Source of the DNA: Cyanobium sp. Cruz CV13-4-11
GTDB lineage: Bacteria; Cyanobacteriota; Cyanobacteriia; PCC-6307; Cyanobiaceae
Length of the DNA: 64,000 nt
Assembly (NCBI RefSeq): GCF_024346055.1
Contig: NZ_JAGQCH010000013.1
Location: 33,610-97,609 of the forward strand
Direction: 5' to 3'
The notes below the pieces were generated by a model that worked only from the letters and a program-made list of their open reading frames with translations, ran no database searches and was not told the DNA's origin. Shown in pieces: positions 45,001-53,729 of this stretch; position 1 is the stretch's first letter, and each line of letters begins with the position of its first letter. The position numbers and the translations under genes are program-made.

Positions 45001-46665
45001 AGTGGCCGGCAGCTGGAGATCAAGGTGGCCCAGGGCGCCAAACCCGGTGAAGGCGGCCAGCTACCCGGCCCCAAGGTGGACACCTACATCGCCTGGCTGC
45101 GCAACAGCAAGCCGGGTGTGGCGCTGATCTCACCGCCGCCGCACCACGACATCTATTCCATCGAGGATCTGGCCCAGCTGATCCACGACCTGCACCAGGT
45201 GAATCCCGCCGCCCGGGTCTCGGTGAAGCTGGTGGCCGAGATCGGTATCGGCACGATCGCCGCCGGGGTGGCCAAGGCCAACGCCGACGTGATCCAGATC
45301 TCCGGCCACGACGGTGGCACCGGAGCCTCGCCGCTGAGTTCGATCAAGCACGCCGGCAGCCCCTGGGAGCTGGGGCTCACAGAGGTGCACCGCAGCCTGC
45401 TGGAGAACGGCCTGCGGGACCGGGTGCTGCTGCGGGCCGACGGCGGCTTCAAGAGCGGCTGGGACGTGCTGATCGCCGCCCTGCTGGGGGCCGAGGAGTA
45501 CGGCTTCGGCTCGGTCGCCATGATCGCCGAGGGCTGCATCATGGCCCGCGTCTGCCACACCAACAACTGCCCAGTGGGGGTGGCCACCCAGAAGGAAGCC
45601 CTGCGCAAGCGCTTCACCGGCCTGCCTGAGCACGTCGTCAACTTCTTCGTCTTTGTGGCCGAGGAGGTGCGCCAGTTGCTCAGCGTGCTGGGCGTGGCCC
45701 GCCTCGAGGACCTGATCGGCCGCACCGATCTGCTGGCTCCCCGAGCCGTCGGCCTCACCAAAACCAGCGCCCTGGATCTCTCCTGCCTGCTCGATCCGAT
45801 TCCTGCGGCCGCCGACCGCGCCTGGCTGCGCCACGACGACGTCGCCCACGACAACGGTCCGGTGCTTGAGGACGGGCTGCTTGCCGATCCGGAGGTGCGC
45901 GCGGCGATCGACGCCCACGGCCACGTGGTGCGCCAGCTGCCGATCGTCAACACCGACCGCAGCGTGGGTGCCCGCCTGAGCGGCGAGATCGCCGCCCTGC
46001 ACGGCAACACCGGCTTCCAGGGGGGCCTGGCCCTCACCTTCCACGGTGCCGCCGGCCAGAGCTTCGGGGCCTTCGTGCTCCAGGGCATGGACCTGCGCCT
46101 GGTGGGGGAGGCCAACGACTACGTGGGCAAGGGCCTCAACGGCGGCCGCATCACCGTGGTGCCTCCGGCCGGTGTCACCGATCCCGGCGACCAGGTGATC
46201 CTCGGCAACACCTGTCTGTATGGCGCCACGGGCGGCGAGCTGTTCGCCCTCGGCCGGGCCGGCGAGCGCTTCGCCGTGCGCAACAGCGGTGCCCGCACCG
46301 TGGTGGAGGGGGTCGGCGATCACTGCTGCGAATACATGACCGGCGGCGTGGTGGTGGTCCTGGGCGGCACCGGCCGCAATGTGGCCGCCGGCATGACCGG
46401 CGGGGTGGCCTTCCTCCTCGACGAGAGCGGGGGCCTGGCGGCCCGCCTCAATCCGGAGTCGGTGGAACTGGTGCCTCTCACCACCCCCGAGCAGGAAGCG
46501 CTGCTGCGGCCGCTGCTGGAGGCCCATCTGCTGGCCACCGGCAGCACCAGGGCGGCGGCGATCCTGGCCGACTGGCCCACCTGGAAGGGACGCTTCCAGG
46601 TGCTGGTGCCCCCCAGCGAGAAGGCCGCGGTGGGTCTGGCTCAGCGGGAGGCGGTGGTGGCCTGA
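42061..46665 (+). CDS. gltB: Glutamate synthase large subunit, probably ferredoxin-dependent (Fd-GOGAT)
   Basis: Makes two glutamates from glutamine and 2-oxoglutarate. The 1534-residue protein starts with a short propeptide; Cys24 in [14 protein letters not shown] is the amidotransferase nucleophile after cleavage. Seen in order are glutaminase-domain motifs ([36 protein letters not shown]), a central domain, an FMN-binding synthase domain ([16 protein letters not shown]-like text reading [17 protein letters not shown]), the 3Fe-4S cysteines in [20 protein letters not shown], and the C-terminal beta-helix ([14 protein letters not shown]). No gltD follows, and the length suits a plant-type Fd-GOGAT; ferredoxin dependence is inferred from these. 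Confidence 0.95.
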   Translation: [1534 protein letters not shown]

Positions 46666-46822
46666 GCCGCCCGCCTTGTCCATGTTCCGCTGTGGATCAG
46701 TGCGGTGGGGGCGCTTGCCATCGCCGCGTTCCATCGAATTCCATCGGCCTTGATCTGGCCATGATTGACGCTCCATCGGTGTGACTCGACACTGCTTGTC
46801 GTCCCCGCTGATTGAGGCGACG

Positions 46823-47284
46823 ATGTCGCGTTCCACCCCTAATTCCATGGGCTGCCTGATTGCAGCATTGCCCTTTGCGCTGCTGATCTTCGGCCCTTTC
46901 CTGGTTCAGTATCTGATCTATGCGAATACGCAGGACATGGTTGAGATTAGAGTCGTCAAGGCCGAGCGGGTTGGAGACCGAAGCGGTGATGGAGCGCGCT
47001 ACTTGATCTTCACGCCGCAGGAAACATTTGAGAACATGGACGCCATGGCTTTTCGTAAGTTTAATTCCGCGGATCTGTACGGCAGGATTCGGGTTGGCGC
47101 TACCTACCAGGCCTATGTGGCTGGGTTGCGCGTCCCGTTGTTGAGCTGGTTTCGCAACATCATCAGCATCTGGGAGGTGGAGCCCCGCCCTGATGCGACA
47201 CCAGTTCCCTCCGAGGCAGCCATCCCGGGTCGACGGTGCGACTCACCCCATCGTTCTGTTGGGTCTGCGAGTGGTGGCCAGTGA
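46823..47284 (+). CDS. Small single-pass membrane protein of unknown function
   Basis: This 153-residue protein has a transmembrane segment at residues ~10-33 (LIAALPFALLIFGPFLVQYL) and a following domain with EIRVVKAERVGDRSGDGARY, LIFTPQETFENMDA and FRNIISIWEVEPRPD. The order of transmembrane segment, beta-rich domain and closing membrane-near segment recalls small DUF1523-like membrane proteins, but this is only a resemblance. The ATG at 46823 is preferred over a frame extension to 46781. The C-terminal 30 residues may come from read-through into non-coding DNA. It is not linked to gltB by an overlap (157 bp gap). Confidence 0.55.
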   Translation: MSRSTPNSMGCLIAALPFALLIFGPFLVQYLIYANTQDMVEIRVVKAERVGDRSGDGARYLIFTPQETFENMDAMAFRKFNSADLYGRIRVGATYQAYVAGLRVPLLSWFRNIISIWEVEPRPDATPVPSEAAIPGRRCDSPHRSVGSASGGQ

Positions 47285-47466
47285 TGGCTTGGCCTGCCAG
47301 TGTCTGCGGGCCTGCTTACGATCGGCCAACCGCCCCGCCCTAGGTCGGTTCACCGCATCCTCCGGCTCGCAGAACTTCCATAGGGTTTCGCCATTGTCTC
47401 CAGGCAACCCGCTCAGCCAAGCCTCCCGAGTTCGCTCAGCAGCTCCAGCAGTTCTTCGCCCGCCAG

Positions 47467-47616
47467 ATGGCTGTGGCCTCTTTGCACCGCTGCGCCACGG
47501 CCGATCTGACCGTGAATCTGATCACCCCCCGCCTTGAGGAGCTCAAGGAGCTGGGGGACGCCGAGGACCAGCGAGCCCTGCGCGCCGAGTTCGGCGACGC
47601 CGAGCCCGCGGCCTGA
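47467..47616 (+). CDS. Possible small cyanobacterial protein, 5' end uncertain
   Basis: Forty-nine residues from the ATG (MAVASLHRCATADLTVNLIT, PRLEELKELGDAEDQRALRA) to an acidic end (EFGDAEPAA) look like real coding sequence. The frame remains open upstream with protein-like text (PPEFAQQLQQFFARQ), but no usual start codon is found between there and 47356, so the gene may begin with a rare codon or be frameshifted at its 5' end. It ends 4 bp before the convergent lipA stop. Function is unknown. Confidence 0.45.
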   Translation: MAVASLHRCATADLTVNLITPRLEELKELGDAEDQRALRAEFGDAEPAA

Positions 47617-47620
47617 TCCC

Positions 47621-48523
47621 TCAGCGGGGAAACTGCCGCATCAGCCGCCGCACCTCGCCGGCGTGGTAGCTGCTCCGGGTGAGGGGACTGCTCACCACCT
47701 GGAGGAAGCCCAGGTCGGCTTCCCCGTGACGGCGGAAGTCTTCGAACACCTCTGGGGAGACGAATCGCTGCACCGGCAGGTGTTTGGGGCCGGGGGAGAG
47801 GTACTGGCCGATCGTGACGATGTCGACGGCGTGGGCGCGCAGATCGGCCATCACCGAGCGGACCTCGGCGTCGTTTTCCCCCAGGCCCACCATCAGGCCC
47901 GATTTGGTGTAGGTGCGCGGCCAGCCCTGGCGGACCCGGCGCAACAGTTCGAGGGAGCGTTCGTACACCCCCTGGGGCCGCACCTGCCGATAGAGCCGGG
48001 GCACGGTTTCGATGTTGTGGTTAAGCACCTCCGGCGCCGCCGCCATCACCACCGCCAGGGCGTCCCAGGTGCCGCAGAGATCCGGCAGGAGCACCTCGAT
48101 CGTGGTCAGGGGAGCGTTGCGGCGCACGGCCTCGATGCAGGCGACGAACTGGCTGGCCCCGCCATCGGCCAGGTCGTCCCGGTTGACCGAGGTGATCACC
48201 ACATGGCTCAGGCCGAGGCGCCGCACCGCTTCTCCCAGCCGCTCGGGCTCGGTGGGGTCCAGCGCCCGCACGCTGCGGTCGAAGTCGATGTCGCAGTAAG
48301 GGCAGGCCCTGGTGCAGCCCGGGCCCATGATCAGGAAGGTGGCGGTGCCGCCGGCGAAGCACTCGCCGATGTTCGGGCAGCTGGCCTCCTGGCAGACCGT
48401 GTTGAGCTTGAGGTCCACCAGCAGGTCCGCCACCGCCCCGATCCGTTCCCGCTGGGGCGCCTTGACCCGCAGCCAGGGCGGCTTGGCGGGGGCGGGCCGG
48501 GGGTCGCTGATGGGCACGGGCAT
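47621..48523 (-). CDS. lipA: Lipoyl synthase
   Basis: A radical SAM enzyme that inserts two sulfurs into protein-bound octanoate. The 300-residue protein has both cluster-binding sets: the auxiliary cluster cysteines in [19 protein letters not shown] (CX4CX5C) and the SAM cluster in [13 protein letters not shown] (CX3CX2C). It ends with the conserved C-terminal [17 protein letters not shown], whose R-S-S-Y supplies the auxiliary-cluster serine. [17 protein letters not shown] is also visible. The length is normal. It is transcribed away from tRNA-Pro, with the 5' end 85 bp from it. Confidence 0.97.
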   Translation of the reverse strand: MPVPISDPRPAPAKPPWLRVKAPQRERIGAVADLLVDLKLNTVCQEASCPNIGECFAGGTATFLIMGPGCTRACPYCDIDFDRSVRALDPTEPERLGEAVRRLGLSHVVITSVNRDDLADGGASQFVACIEAVRRNAPLTTIEVLLPDLCGTWDALAVVMAAAPEVLNHNIETVPRLYRQVRPQGVYERSLELLRRVRQGWPRTYTKSGLMVGLGENDAEVRSVMADLRAHAVDIVTIGQYLSPGPKHLPVQRFVSPEVFEDFRRHGEADLGFLQVVSSPLTRSSYHAGEVRRLMRQFPR

Positions 48524-48608
48524 CGCTGGGCTGGGCGGACTGTAGGCAGGACGGTCACGGCGATCAGGGAGGCCGGCCGCCGCGGGCCATCCCCTAAAGT
48601 CTGGCCAT

Positions 48609-48682
48609 CGGGATGTGGCGCAGCTTGGTAGCGCACTTCGTTCGGGACGAAGGGGCCGCAGGTTCGAATCCTGTCATCCCGA
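48609..48682 (+). tRNA. tRNA-Pro (anticodon CGG)
   Basis: CGGGATG / CATCCCG acceptor stem, D-arm GCGC...GCGC, anticodon stem CTTCG/CGAAG around loop TTCGGGA (anticodon CGG), T-arm GCAGG-TTCGAAT-CCTGT and discriminator A. CCA is not encoded. A terminator follows within 50 bp, after which accessory DNA with an integrase remnant begins, so the tRNA 3' end is the likely attachment site for the right island. Confidence 0.95.
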
Positions 48683-48702
48683 TTTGACATCAACTGCTCT
48701 AC

Positions 48703-48732
48703 AAGGGTTTCGCTAGCCGGAACCCTTTTTTT
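48703..48732 (+). terminator. Rho-independent terminator after tRNA-Pro
   Basis: AAGGGTT (48703-48709) pairs with AACCCTT (48721-48727) and is followed by a T run. Confidence 0.75.
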
Positions 48733-48837
48733 GTGCGACGACCAGGGCAGACACCGCTATGGCTGCGCCATGACTGCGCTATGACTGTACTACTCTTTTC
48801 CTATGTCCCATGCGCCCGTCCACTGGTCGAATCCGCC

Positions 48838-49757
48838 ATGGCGCTCCCAACCGAGCTCGCATCACTCACGCACGAACTGAAGCAGGACAGCCCAAGCCAG
48901 GGGTTTCGCTTCGAATGGTCATCGAAGGCGCAAGGCGTCCACCTCCTCCTCTGTGGAGACTGGAACCGAAACGGCCGTCGCACCAGTCGCACGTGCTGAG
49001 CGAGGGCCAAAAGCTCATCCAGCTTTGGAATCAGGGTGGCAGCACGAACTCGCGTCATCGGCCCTGCCAGCCCCTGATCACTTCAGCCCTGAAGCACCAA
49101 AAGAAGAGTGTGCTCTGCCTCATCCCAGCAAGGCAAAGCCAGGACAGGTCAAAGCAAAAGCACCTGAGACACCTTCACGGCCTCTTCGATTGGCTTGAGA
49201 GCGGCCGGATGACTCTGGACGGCCCGAATGCCCAGCGATGGGCGAGGGAAGGATGCGACCTCAACACCGACAACTACAGCGACAGAGTCCGTATCGCTAA
49301 ATGGGCCTGCGGGCATAACGGGATTCCGTGGGTCCTGTCGCCCATCCACAAACCAAAAGCCCCCAGCGTGATACGGCCATTTGTCGATAAGGCGACGGAT
49401 GCCGACATTCACAGAGCCATCACCCTGGTGTCAGATCCTGTGGCTGCGACATTCTTTTGGGTTGTCGCTGCGACAGGCTGCAGGCCGAGCGAGGTCGCAC
49501 TCTTGCTGCGGAAGGTTCAAGAAGAGACCATGAGAAAAGGTTTTGAGTGGAGAATTCGCTGGACGGATATTCGGTATCTCTGGACCTTGCGCAGTGATGG
49601 CGATGGACCGGACATCAGAACTGCTGCGTTATCACAATCGCATTCAGAAAATATGCATAAGAATGTTTATCGTAGACACAACCCGCATCGGCAAGTCATC
49701 GCTGAAGCAGTCCGTTTTGCCCAGGAGATCAGCCTGCGAGGTGCGACCCATGTCTGA
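48838..49757 (+). pseudogene. Decayed tyrosine-recombinase-like gene next to tRNA-Pro
   Basis: Protein-like sequence changes frame. MALPTELASLTHELKQDSPS and FEWSSKAQGVHLLLCGDWNR (48838-48999) look like the N-terminus of cyanobacterial island integrases. The continuation with FDWLESGRMTLDGPNAQRWA and PFVDKATDADIHRAITLVSD, then FFWVVAATGCRPSEVALL, is in another frame that stays open to 49757. ATGCRPSEV fits the catalytic first-Arg box of tyrosine recombinases (TGLRPSE). The expected His-x-x-Arg, His and Tyr boxes are not recognised downstream. The stop overlaps the next gene's start (ATGTCTGA), so the 3' end may be original. Location beside tRNA-Pro supports an integrase origin. Confidence 0.5.
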
Positions 49758-50127
49758 AGTTGGTATTGTCGTGAAGGTTTCCCCAGAGATCCACAGTCAG
49801 TTGAAAGATGCTTGTCAACAGAACAAGCGTTCGATGGCGCGAGTGGTCGTAGCACTCATCGAGGGGTGGTTGGAGAATGGAGCTCCTGACCCCTTCGGAT
49901 ACGGATCCCAGGAGCCAGAGGCAAAAGCGAATCCAGAGGCCGAGGAAGAGTCAGTAATTTCAGCTCTGCAGGAGTTGGTAATGCACCTAGCGAAGGAGGA
50001 CACAAAGCAGCGCCTCCAACTAGAACTCCTTAGTCGTTATGTTGAGGAATGTAAGGAACGCCTATCGGATTTGGAAGCGAATTTAGGCAAACCCCAAGGG
50101 GGGGCGGGCAAAGAAGGTGACTCCTGA
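49750..50127 (+). CDS. Ribbon-helix-helix/coiled-coil protein of the right island
   Basis: The 125-residue protein begins MSEVGIVVKVSPEIHSQLKD and continues ACQQNKRSMARVVVALIEGW, which fits a CopG/Arc ribbon-helix-helix DNA-binding domain. A glutamate-rich linker leads to a helical C-terminus (DTKQRLQLELLSRYVEECKE, RLSDLEANLG) that probably forms a coiled coil. It overlaps the integrase-like frame by 8 bp, an arrangement often used for integrase/regulator pairs. The ATG at 49750 starts the conserved part directly. Confidence 0.6.
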   Translation: MSEVGIVVKVSPEIHSQLKDACQQNKRSMARVVVALIEGWLENGAPDPFGYGSQEPEAKANPEAEEESVISALQELVMHLAKEDTKQRLQLELLSRYVEECKERLSDLEANLGKPQGGAGKEGDS

Positions 50128-50312
50128 GATCAGGATGACTGGACAGGCACTAATACCAATTTCCGTAAAGTTCCTTACGCTAGCCATGACAAGCATTTCT
50201 GCCAAGCGCCTTTCAAGCGTGATCAGCTCAAAGAGCGGACGTGACAAGTGACGTATAACATAGACGGCAACGAGCCCAAAGGTGATATCGATTCTGGTGG
50301 TGCTAAGGAACA

Positions 50313-51360
50313 TCTGAAAAACCCGCTAGAATCAGTCCAGATCTAGGATTGAGACTGGAACGGATGGCCGCCCCCCTCCGGCTGGGCTTTACGGACTACG
50401 AGCAGATCCACGCCAAAAAGAGGACGCGTCGGCAGCGCTTCTTGGATGAGATGGAGGCCACGGTTCCCTGGGAAGCATTCCTGGCCTTGATCGAGCCCGT
50501 GTATCACAAGCCCTCCAGTTAAGGAGGTCGTCCGCCGATTCCTTTGGAGGTGATGCTGCGGATCTACCTGCTGCAGCAGTGGTTCACGCTTTCTGATCCC
50601 TTGATGGAAGAGATGCTGATCGATACGCCCTGCTTCCGCCGCTTCGCCGGAATCGAGACGATGGAAGGGAGGATCCCTGATGAGACCACGATCCTCAACT
50701 TCCGCCATCTGCTGGAAGAGCACCGCATCGCCGAGCAGATCCTCGAGGGTGTGAACCAGATGCTGAGCGAGAGGGGAGTGATGTTGAGGGAAGGCACGAT
50801 CCTTGATGCCACAATCATCAATGCCCCCAGCTCCACCAAGAACAAAGCCAAGGAGAGGGATCCTGAAATGCACTCGGTGGCCAAGGGTAAGCAGTGGTTC
50901 TTTGGGATGCGTTGCCACATCGGCGTTGATGCCGCATCAGGGCTGGTCCACTCTGTTGAGAGCACGGCGGCCAACGTGCATGAGCTGAACACAGCAGCTG
51001 AGCGGCTCCATGGGGATGAACGCCTCATCTACGGCGATGCAGGCCACATCGGCATCGAGAAACGAAACGACTTCCAGGACTGCGAGGCTGAGTTCAGGAT
51101 TGCTATGAAGCCCGGCCAGCGCAGAGTGCTTCCAGAGACACCAGAGGGCAGGCTTCTGGATCTGATTGAGACGGCGAAAGCCCACTTCCGCGCCAAAGTG
51201 GAGCATCCCTTTCGGATCATCAAATGTCAGTTCGGATTCCGGAAGGTCTTCTACCGAGGTATCCGCAAGAACGACCTCAAGCTGAAGTTGCTCTTTGCCC
51301 TGGCAAACCTCTGGATGGTACGGGAACGGATACCTGATTCAGCGTAGTACAAGGGTTTAG
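50313..51360 (+). mobile_element. IS5-family insertion sequence (inactive copy, ends approximate)
   Basis: The element contains a DDE transposase gene interrupted by a stop codon. The left end includes CTGAAAAACCCG at 50314-50325, the same 12-mer as before the transposase at the right edge of the window (63625-63636), so it is probably terminal. The right end is less clear: AAGGGTTTAG at 51351-51360 is the only similar inverted sequence. No target duplication could be fixed. Confidence 0.6.
50364..51347 (+). pseudogene. IS5-family transposase with an internal ochre stop
   Basis: Frame MAAPLRLGFTDYEQIHAKKR runs to PVYHKPSS, then hits TAA at 50520-50522 and resumes in the same frame with GGRPPIPLEVMLRIYLLQQW, where intact relatives have a single residue. 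The DDE catalytic region is preserved: EGTILDATIINAPSST, LIYGDAGHIGIEKRND and the distal EHPFRIIKCQFGFRKVFYRG. All other positions look intact, so inactivation by one nonsense change is recent or the base is a sequencing error. Translation restarting at an internal codon is possible but would remove the N-terminal helix-turn-helix. Confidence 0.8.
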
Positions 51361-51442
51361 TATGTCTTATTGTCGATAATCATCTAGAAAACAAGACAGA
51401 ACACATGATGGAAATTGCCTGAACGACTTTGAAAGGAGTGCA

Positions 51443-52043
51443 GTGAGCGAAAAGCGGGCAAAATCTGCTCAACATCGCCTCATTAACGAGAATGAGACTA
51501 GGTTGTTTTCGTTAAGCCGTCTTGATCAGAGCTTCCTTAAAGCGAGAGCCGGATGACAACAAGACTTGGGCGAACCTTCTGCCCGTGCTTGAGGAGGCCG
51601 GTGTCCTTCCCGAGTTTTGCTTCTTCACCAACTTCTACATGGGGCTAATCCCAGGCAATAAGTCTACCGGGAAGTTCCCAGGCAGGCACGACCTGCAATT
51701 CACAGAACATTGCCTAAACATTCTCGTCAAACAGTTAGACGTACAACGCCCGCGATTGGTGTTGGTGCTGGGCGGGGAGTTCTACCACCTCTTGGCCCGG
51801 ATTTCCGATGACTTGAGCCGATGGAAGAAAGGCATGAAGTTCACCGAAATCGATGCCGTTGGTCCCGTTATTTCAGGTGCAGCGATCAATGGCATTCCAG
51901 GCTTCACAACTAATTTTGCGCTTCTTATGCACCCGTGCAAACGGAAGCTCAACGTAGGGGGCCGCAACTACAAAGGGCGACGTGGTGACGCTGCCGAAAA
52001 GCAGATGATCCGCGATGGGCTGGTGCGCAGCACCACTACCTGA
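51443..52043 (+). pseudogene. Frameshifted gene resembling the uracil-DNA-glycosylase superfamily
   Basis: A GTG at 51443 with AAGGAG upstream begins a frame reading MSEKRAKSAQHRLINENETR, LFSLSRLDQSFLKARAG that stops at 51556. The frame beginning at 51522 continues the sense with REPDDNKTWANLLPVLEEAG, FCFFTNFYMGLIPGNKSTGK, FTEHCLNILVKQLDVQRPRL and VLVLGGEFYHLLARI, ending near ALLMHPCKRKLN. The order of a FTN strand, a helix, VLVLGG strand and a MHP motif recalls UDG-type folds, but the catalytic GQDPY-like motif is not seen. The junction is near 51545. Family placement is tentative. Confidence 0.4.
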
Positions 52044-52235
52044 ATCATCGGCTGCGCCAGCGGGCATCCTCCCGCAGACGCACCAGGGCGGGAGCAGCGT
52101 CTCTCGCGCTTTTGAAAGGTTGCGAAAAGGGGCTGCCTGACACCTGGCACCGATATCGGTAGGGCAAAGGCCCTGGCTACTGCCCCACTTGGCTGTGATC
52201 ATGGAGGGGGCAAGCAGTCCAAAAGCATCCTGGCC

Positions 52236-52711
52236 GTGACCGATCAAGTGATCCGACCAGTCACACCAGACTTGGCGGGCATCATCACCCGCCACAAGTA
52301 CCAGCCACCGCCGTGGGTTTCCGAGCACCTGAGTCCAACCGCCTACAACAACTGGCTACGCGGTAAGGCTCAGGGCCTTGTCCGCCGTGACGAACAGCGT
52401 GGGGGGGCTATTCGGTCAGTGAGGCCAAGGCCGCAGTTCATGCCGCAATCGCGGATTGCGGTGGGTGCGAGTACTGGACAGGTGAACAGCTGCGATGGGA
52501 CCTGCTCGGCAATTACGACAGTGACGAGTCGGGGTTGCAGGGCGCGACCTACAAGCGAGCGCGGGCCTTGCAACCGACCATCGATCACCGCGATAGCCAG
52601 GCCATCTGCGATTTCGTCATCTGTGCTTGGCGCACCAATGACGCCAAGCACGACATGAGCATTGACGAACTAAAGACCTTCTGTCGCTTGGTGCTGGAGC
52701 ACAACCCGTGA
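52236..52711 (+). pseudogene. HNH-endonuclease-like gene broken at a G7 run
   Basis: A GTG start at 52236 gives MTDQVIRPVTPDLAGIITRH, KYQPPPWVSEHLSPTAYNNW, LRGKAQGLVRRDEQR. At GGGGGGG (52401-52407) the sense passes to another frame: GYSVSEAKAAVHAAIADCGG, CEYWTGEQLRWDLLGNYDSD, KRARALQPTIDHRDSQAICD, FVICAWRTNDAKHDMSIDEL to a stop at 52711. PTIDHRD together with WRTNDAKHD is the pattern of HNH-like phage proteins (His, Asn, His/Asp), with CGGC as a possible zinc site. One added G would restore the whole reading frame, so a homopolymer indel, real or from sequencing, explains the break. Confidence 0.6.
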
Positions 52712-52739
52712 CAACCCGCGGTCGGCCTACTTTTACCTG

Positions 52740-53072
52740 ATGCAACCACCGCCGAGCATCGAGCAGCTGCGGGCTGAACGGCCCGACCTCACGGATGAGC
52801 AGATGCTGGAGAGGGAAGGTCGCATCAGGCTGGTTCAACAGGCCCGGATGACCGGCTTCCCGGGTGAGGTGAGCGTGCCGCCGGATAACCCCGACGATCC
52901 GTGGCCCCAGGAGCCCGAGCTGCAGGAGTGGTGCAACCTCAAGGGTTCGCCCCTGACGCTATCCACCAACACAGGATGTCCAGCCGACCCCGATGAGCCA
53001 AACAACCTGGAAGCCTGGTGTGCTTACCACGGAATCGAACTACATACTGGAACCGTCGCGGGGGCCCCATGA
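52740..53072 (+). CDS. Small unknown protein with paired cysteines
   Basis: This 110-residue acidic, proline-rich protein starts MQPPPSIEQLRAERPDLTDE and has a helix (LEREGRIRLVQQARMTGFPG) then PELQEWCNLKGSPLTLSTN and LEAWCAYHGIELHTGTV. The two W-C motifs are 34-38 residues apart and might bind a metal. Nothing further is recognised. It lies 28 bp after the HNH-like gene and may have been in one transcript with it. It is one of few intact frames in this part of the island. Confidence 0.45.
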   Translation: MQPPPSIEQLRAERPDLTDEQMLEREGRIRLVQQARMTGFPGEVSVPPDNPDDPWPQEPELQEWCNLKGSPLTLSTNTGCPADPDEPNNLEAWCAYHGIELHTGTVAGAP

Positions 53073-53108
53073 CTGCCGCTCAACAGCAAGCCGAACTGCC
53101 CACAGGGC

Positions 53109-53391
53109 CTAGCCCACCGCCAGCCAGCCACCACTGGCCACACCCTCAAGCGGGACCTCCGCGGCCCTGGCCTTCTTCAGTGAGGCCTGTTCGGCCTCGG
53201 TGGCCAGGCGGTTCAAGGTGCTTTTTGCCTGTCGCGATGGTGAACCGCTCCATGAACCGGTTGCCGTCGGTGCTGACCCTGACGAAATCCTGCTCGATCT
53301 CCGGCCAGCTGAGCCATGGCATCCCGCTACTGGCGGCGCCGCTGCCCGGCCCGAGGATGCTCTGCTGGCTGGCCACCTGCCTCTTTTCCAC
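53109..53391 (-). pseudogene. Frameshifted small unknown gene
   Basis: On the minus strand MEKRQVASQQSILGPGSGAA, SSGMPWLSWPEIEQDFVRVS, TDGNRFMERFTIATGKK is protein-like. At an AAAAAG run near 53222 the sense moves to the frame reading STLNRLATEAEQASLKKARA, AEVPLEGVASGGWLAVG with its stop at 53109. No family is recognised. The plus strand has open frames here too, so the assignment is tentative. Confidence 0.35.
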
Positions 53392-53549
53392 TGAGGAAGC
53401 AACTTATGTCAAGACGACGATTAGGGCTTTGGAGAGTATCTGTCTCGAAGGCTCAGTCCAGGCCCAGGAGCGGAACTCGCCGTGGACCAATAAGAACCCC
53501 CGCAAGGCAAGCTCAGCATGATAAAGGGATACGGCGTAATGGTGACATT

Positions 53550-53702
53550 ATGGTGGCGATTGCCACCTGGCTCGCCACTTGCGTCATCGTGGGTCTTGCA
53601 GTGTTCGTAACTGCATTTGTCGTGTTTGTGTTGGGCGTAATATCAACGTCAACCTGGGCCTACCTTCAGGGGGTTATCCAACAACACCGTCCACATCATT
53701 GA
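53550..53702 (+). CDS. Small hydrophobic (single-pass) peptide
   Basis: An ATG gives 50 residues, MVAIATWLATCVIVGLAVFV, TAFVVFVLGVISTSTWAYLQ, GVIQQHRPHH, almost all one long membrane helix. Such peptides occur in phage-like regions as holin-like or membrane-associated toxins, but no family motif is visible and no ribosome-binding site is clear. A chance frame cannot be excluded. Confidence 0.35.
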   Translation: MVAIATWLATCVIVGLAVFVTAFVVFVLGVISTSTWAYLQGVIQQHRPHH

Positions 53703-53729
53703 TCGCTGGTCAGCTGGCAACAGCCCTGA

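Noticed and set aside
50083..50313. 76-residue minus-strand frame between the RHH gene and the IS
   Set aside because: Overlaps the 3' end of the RHH gene, lacks a ribosome-binding site and has no recognised family.
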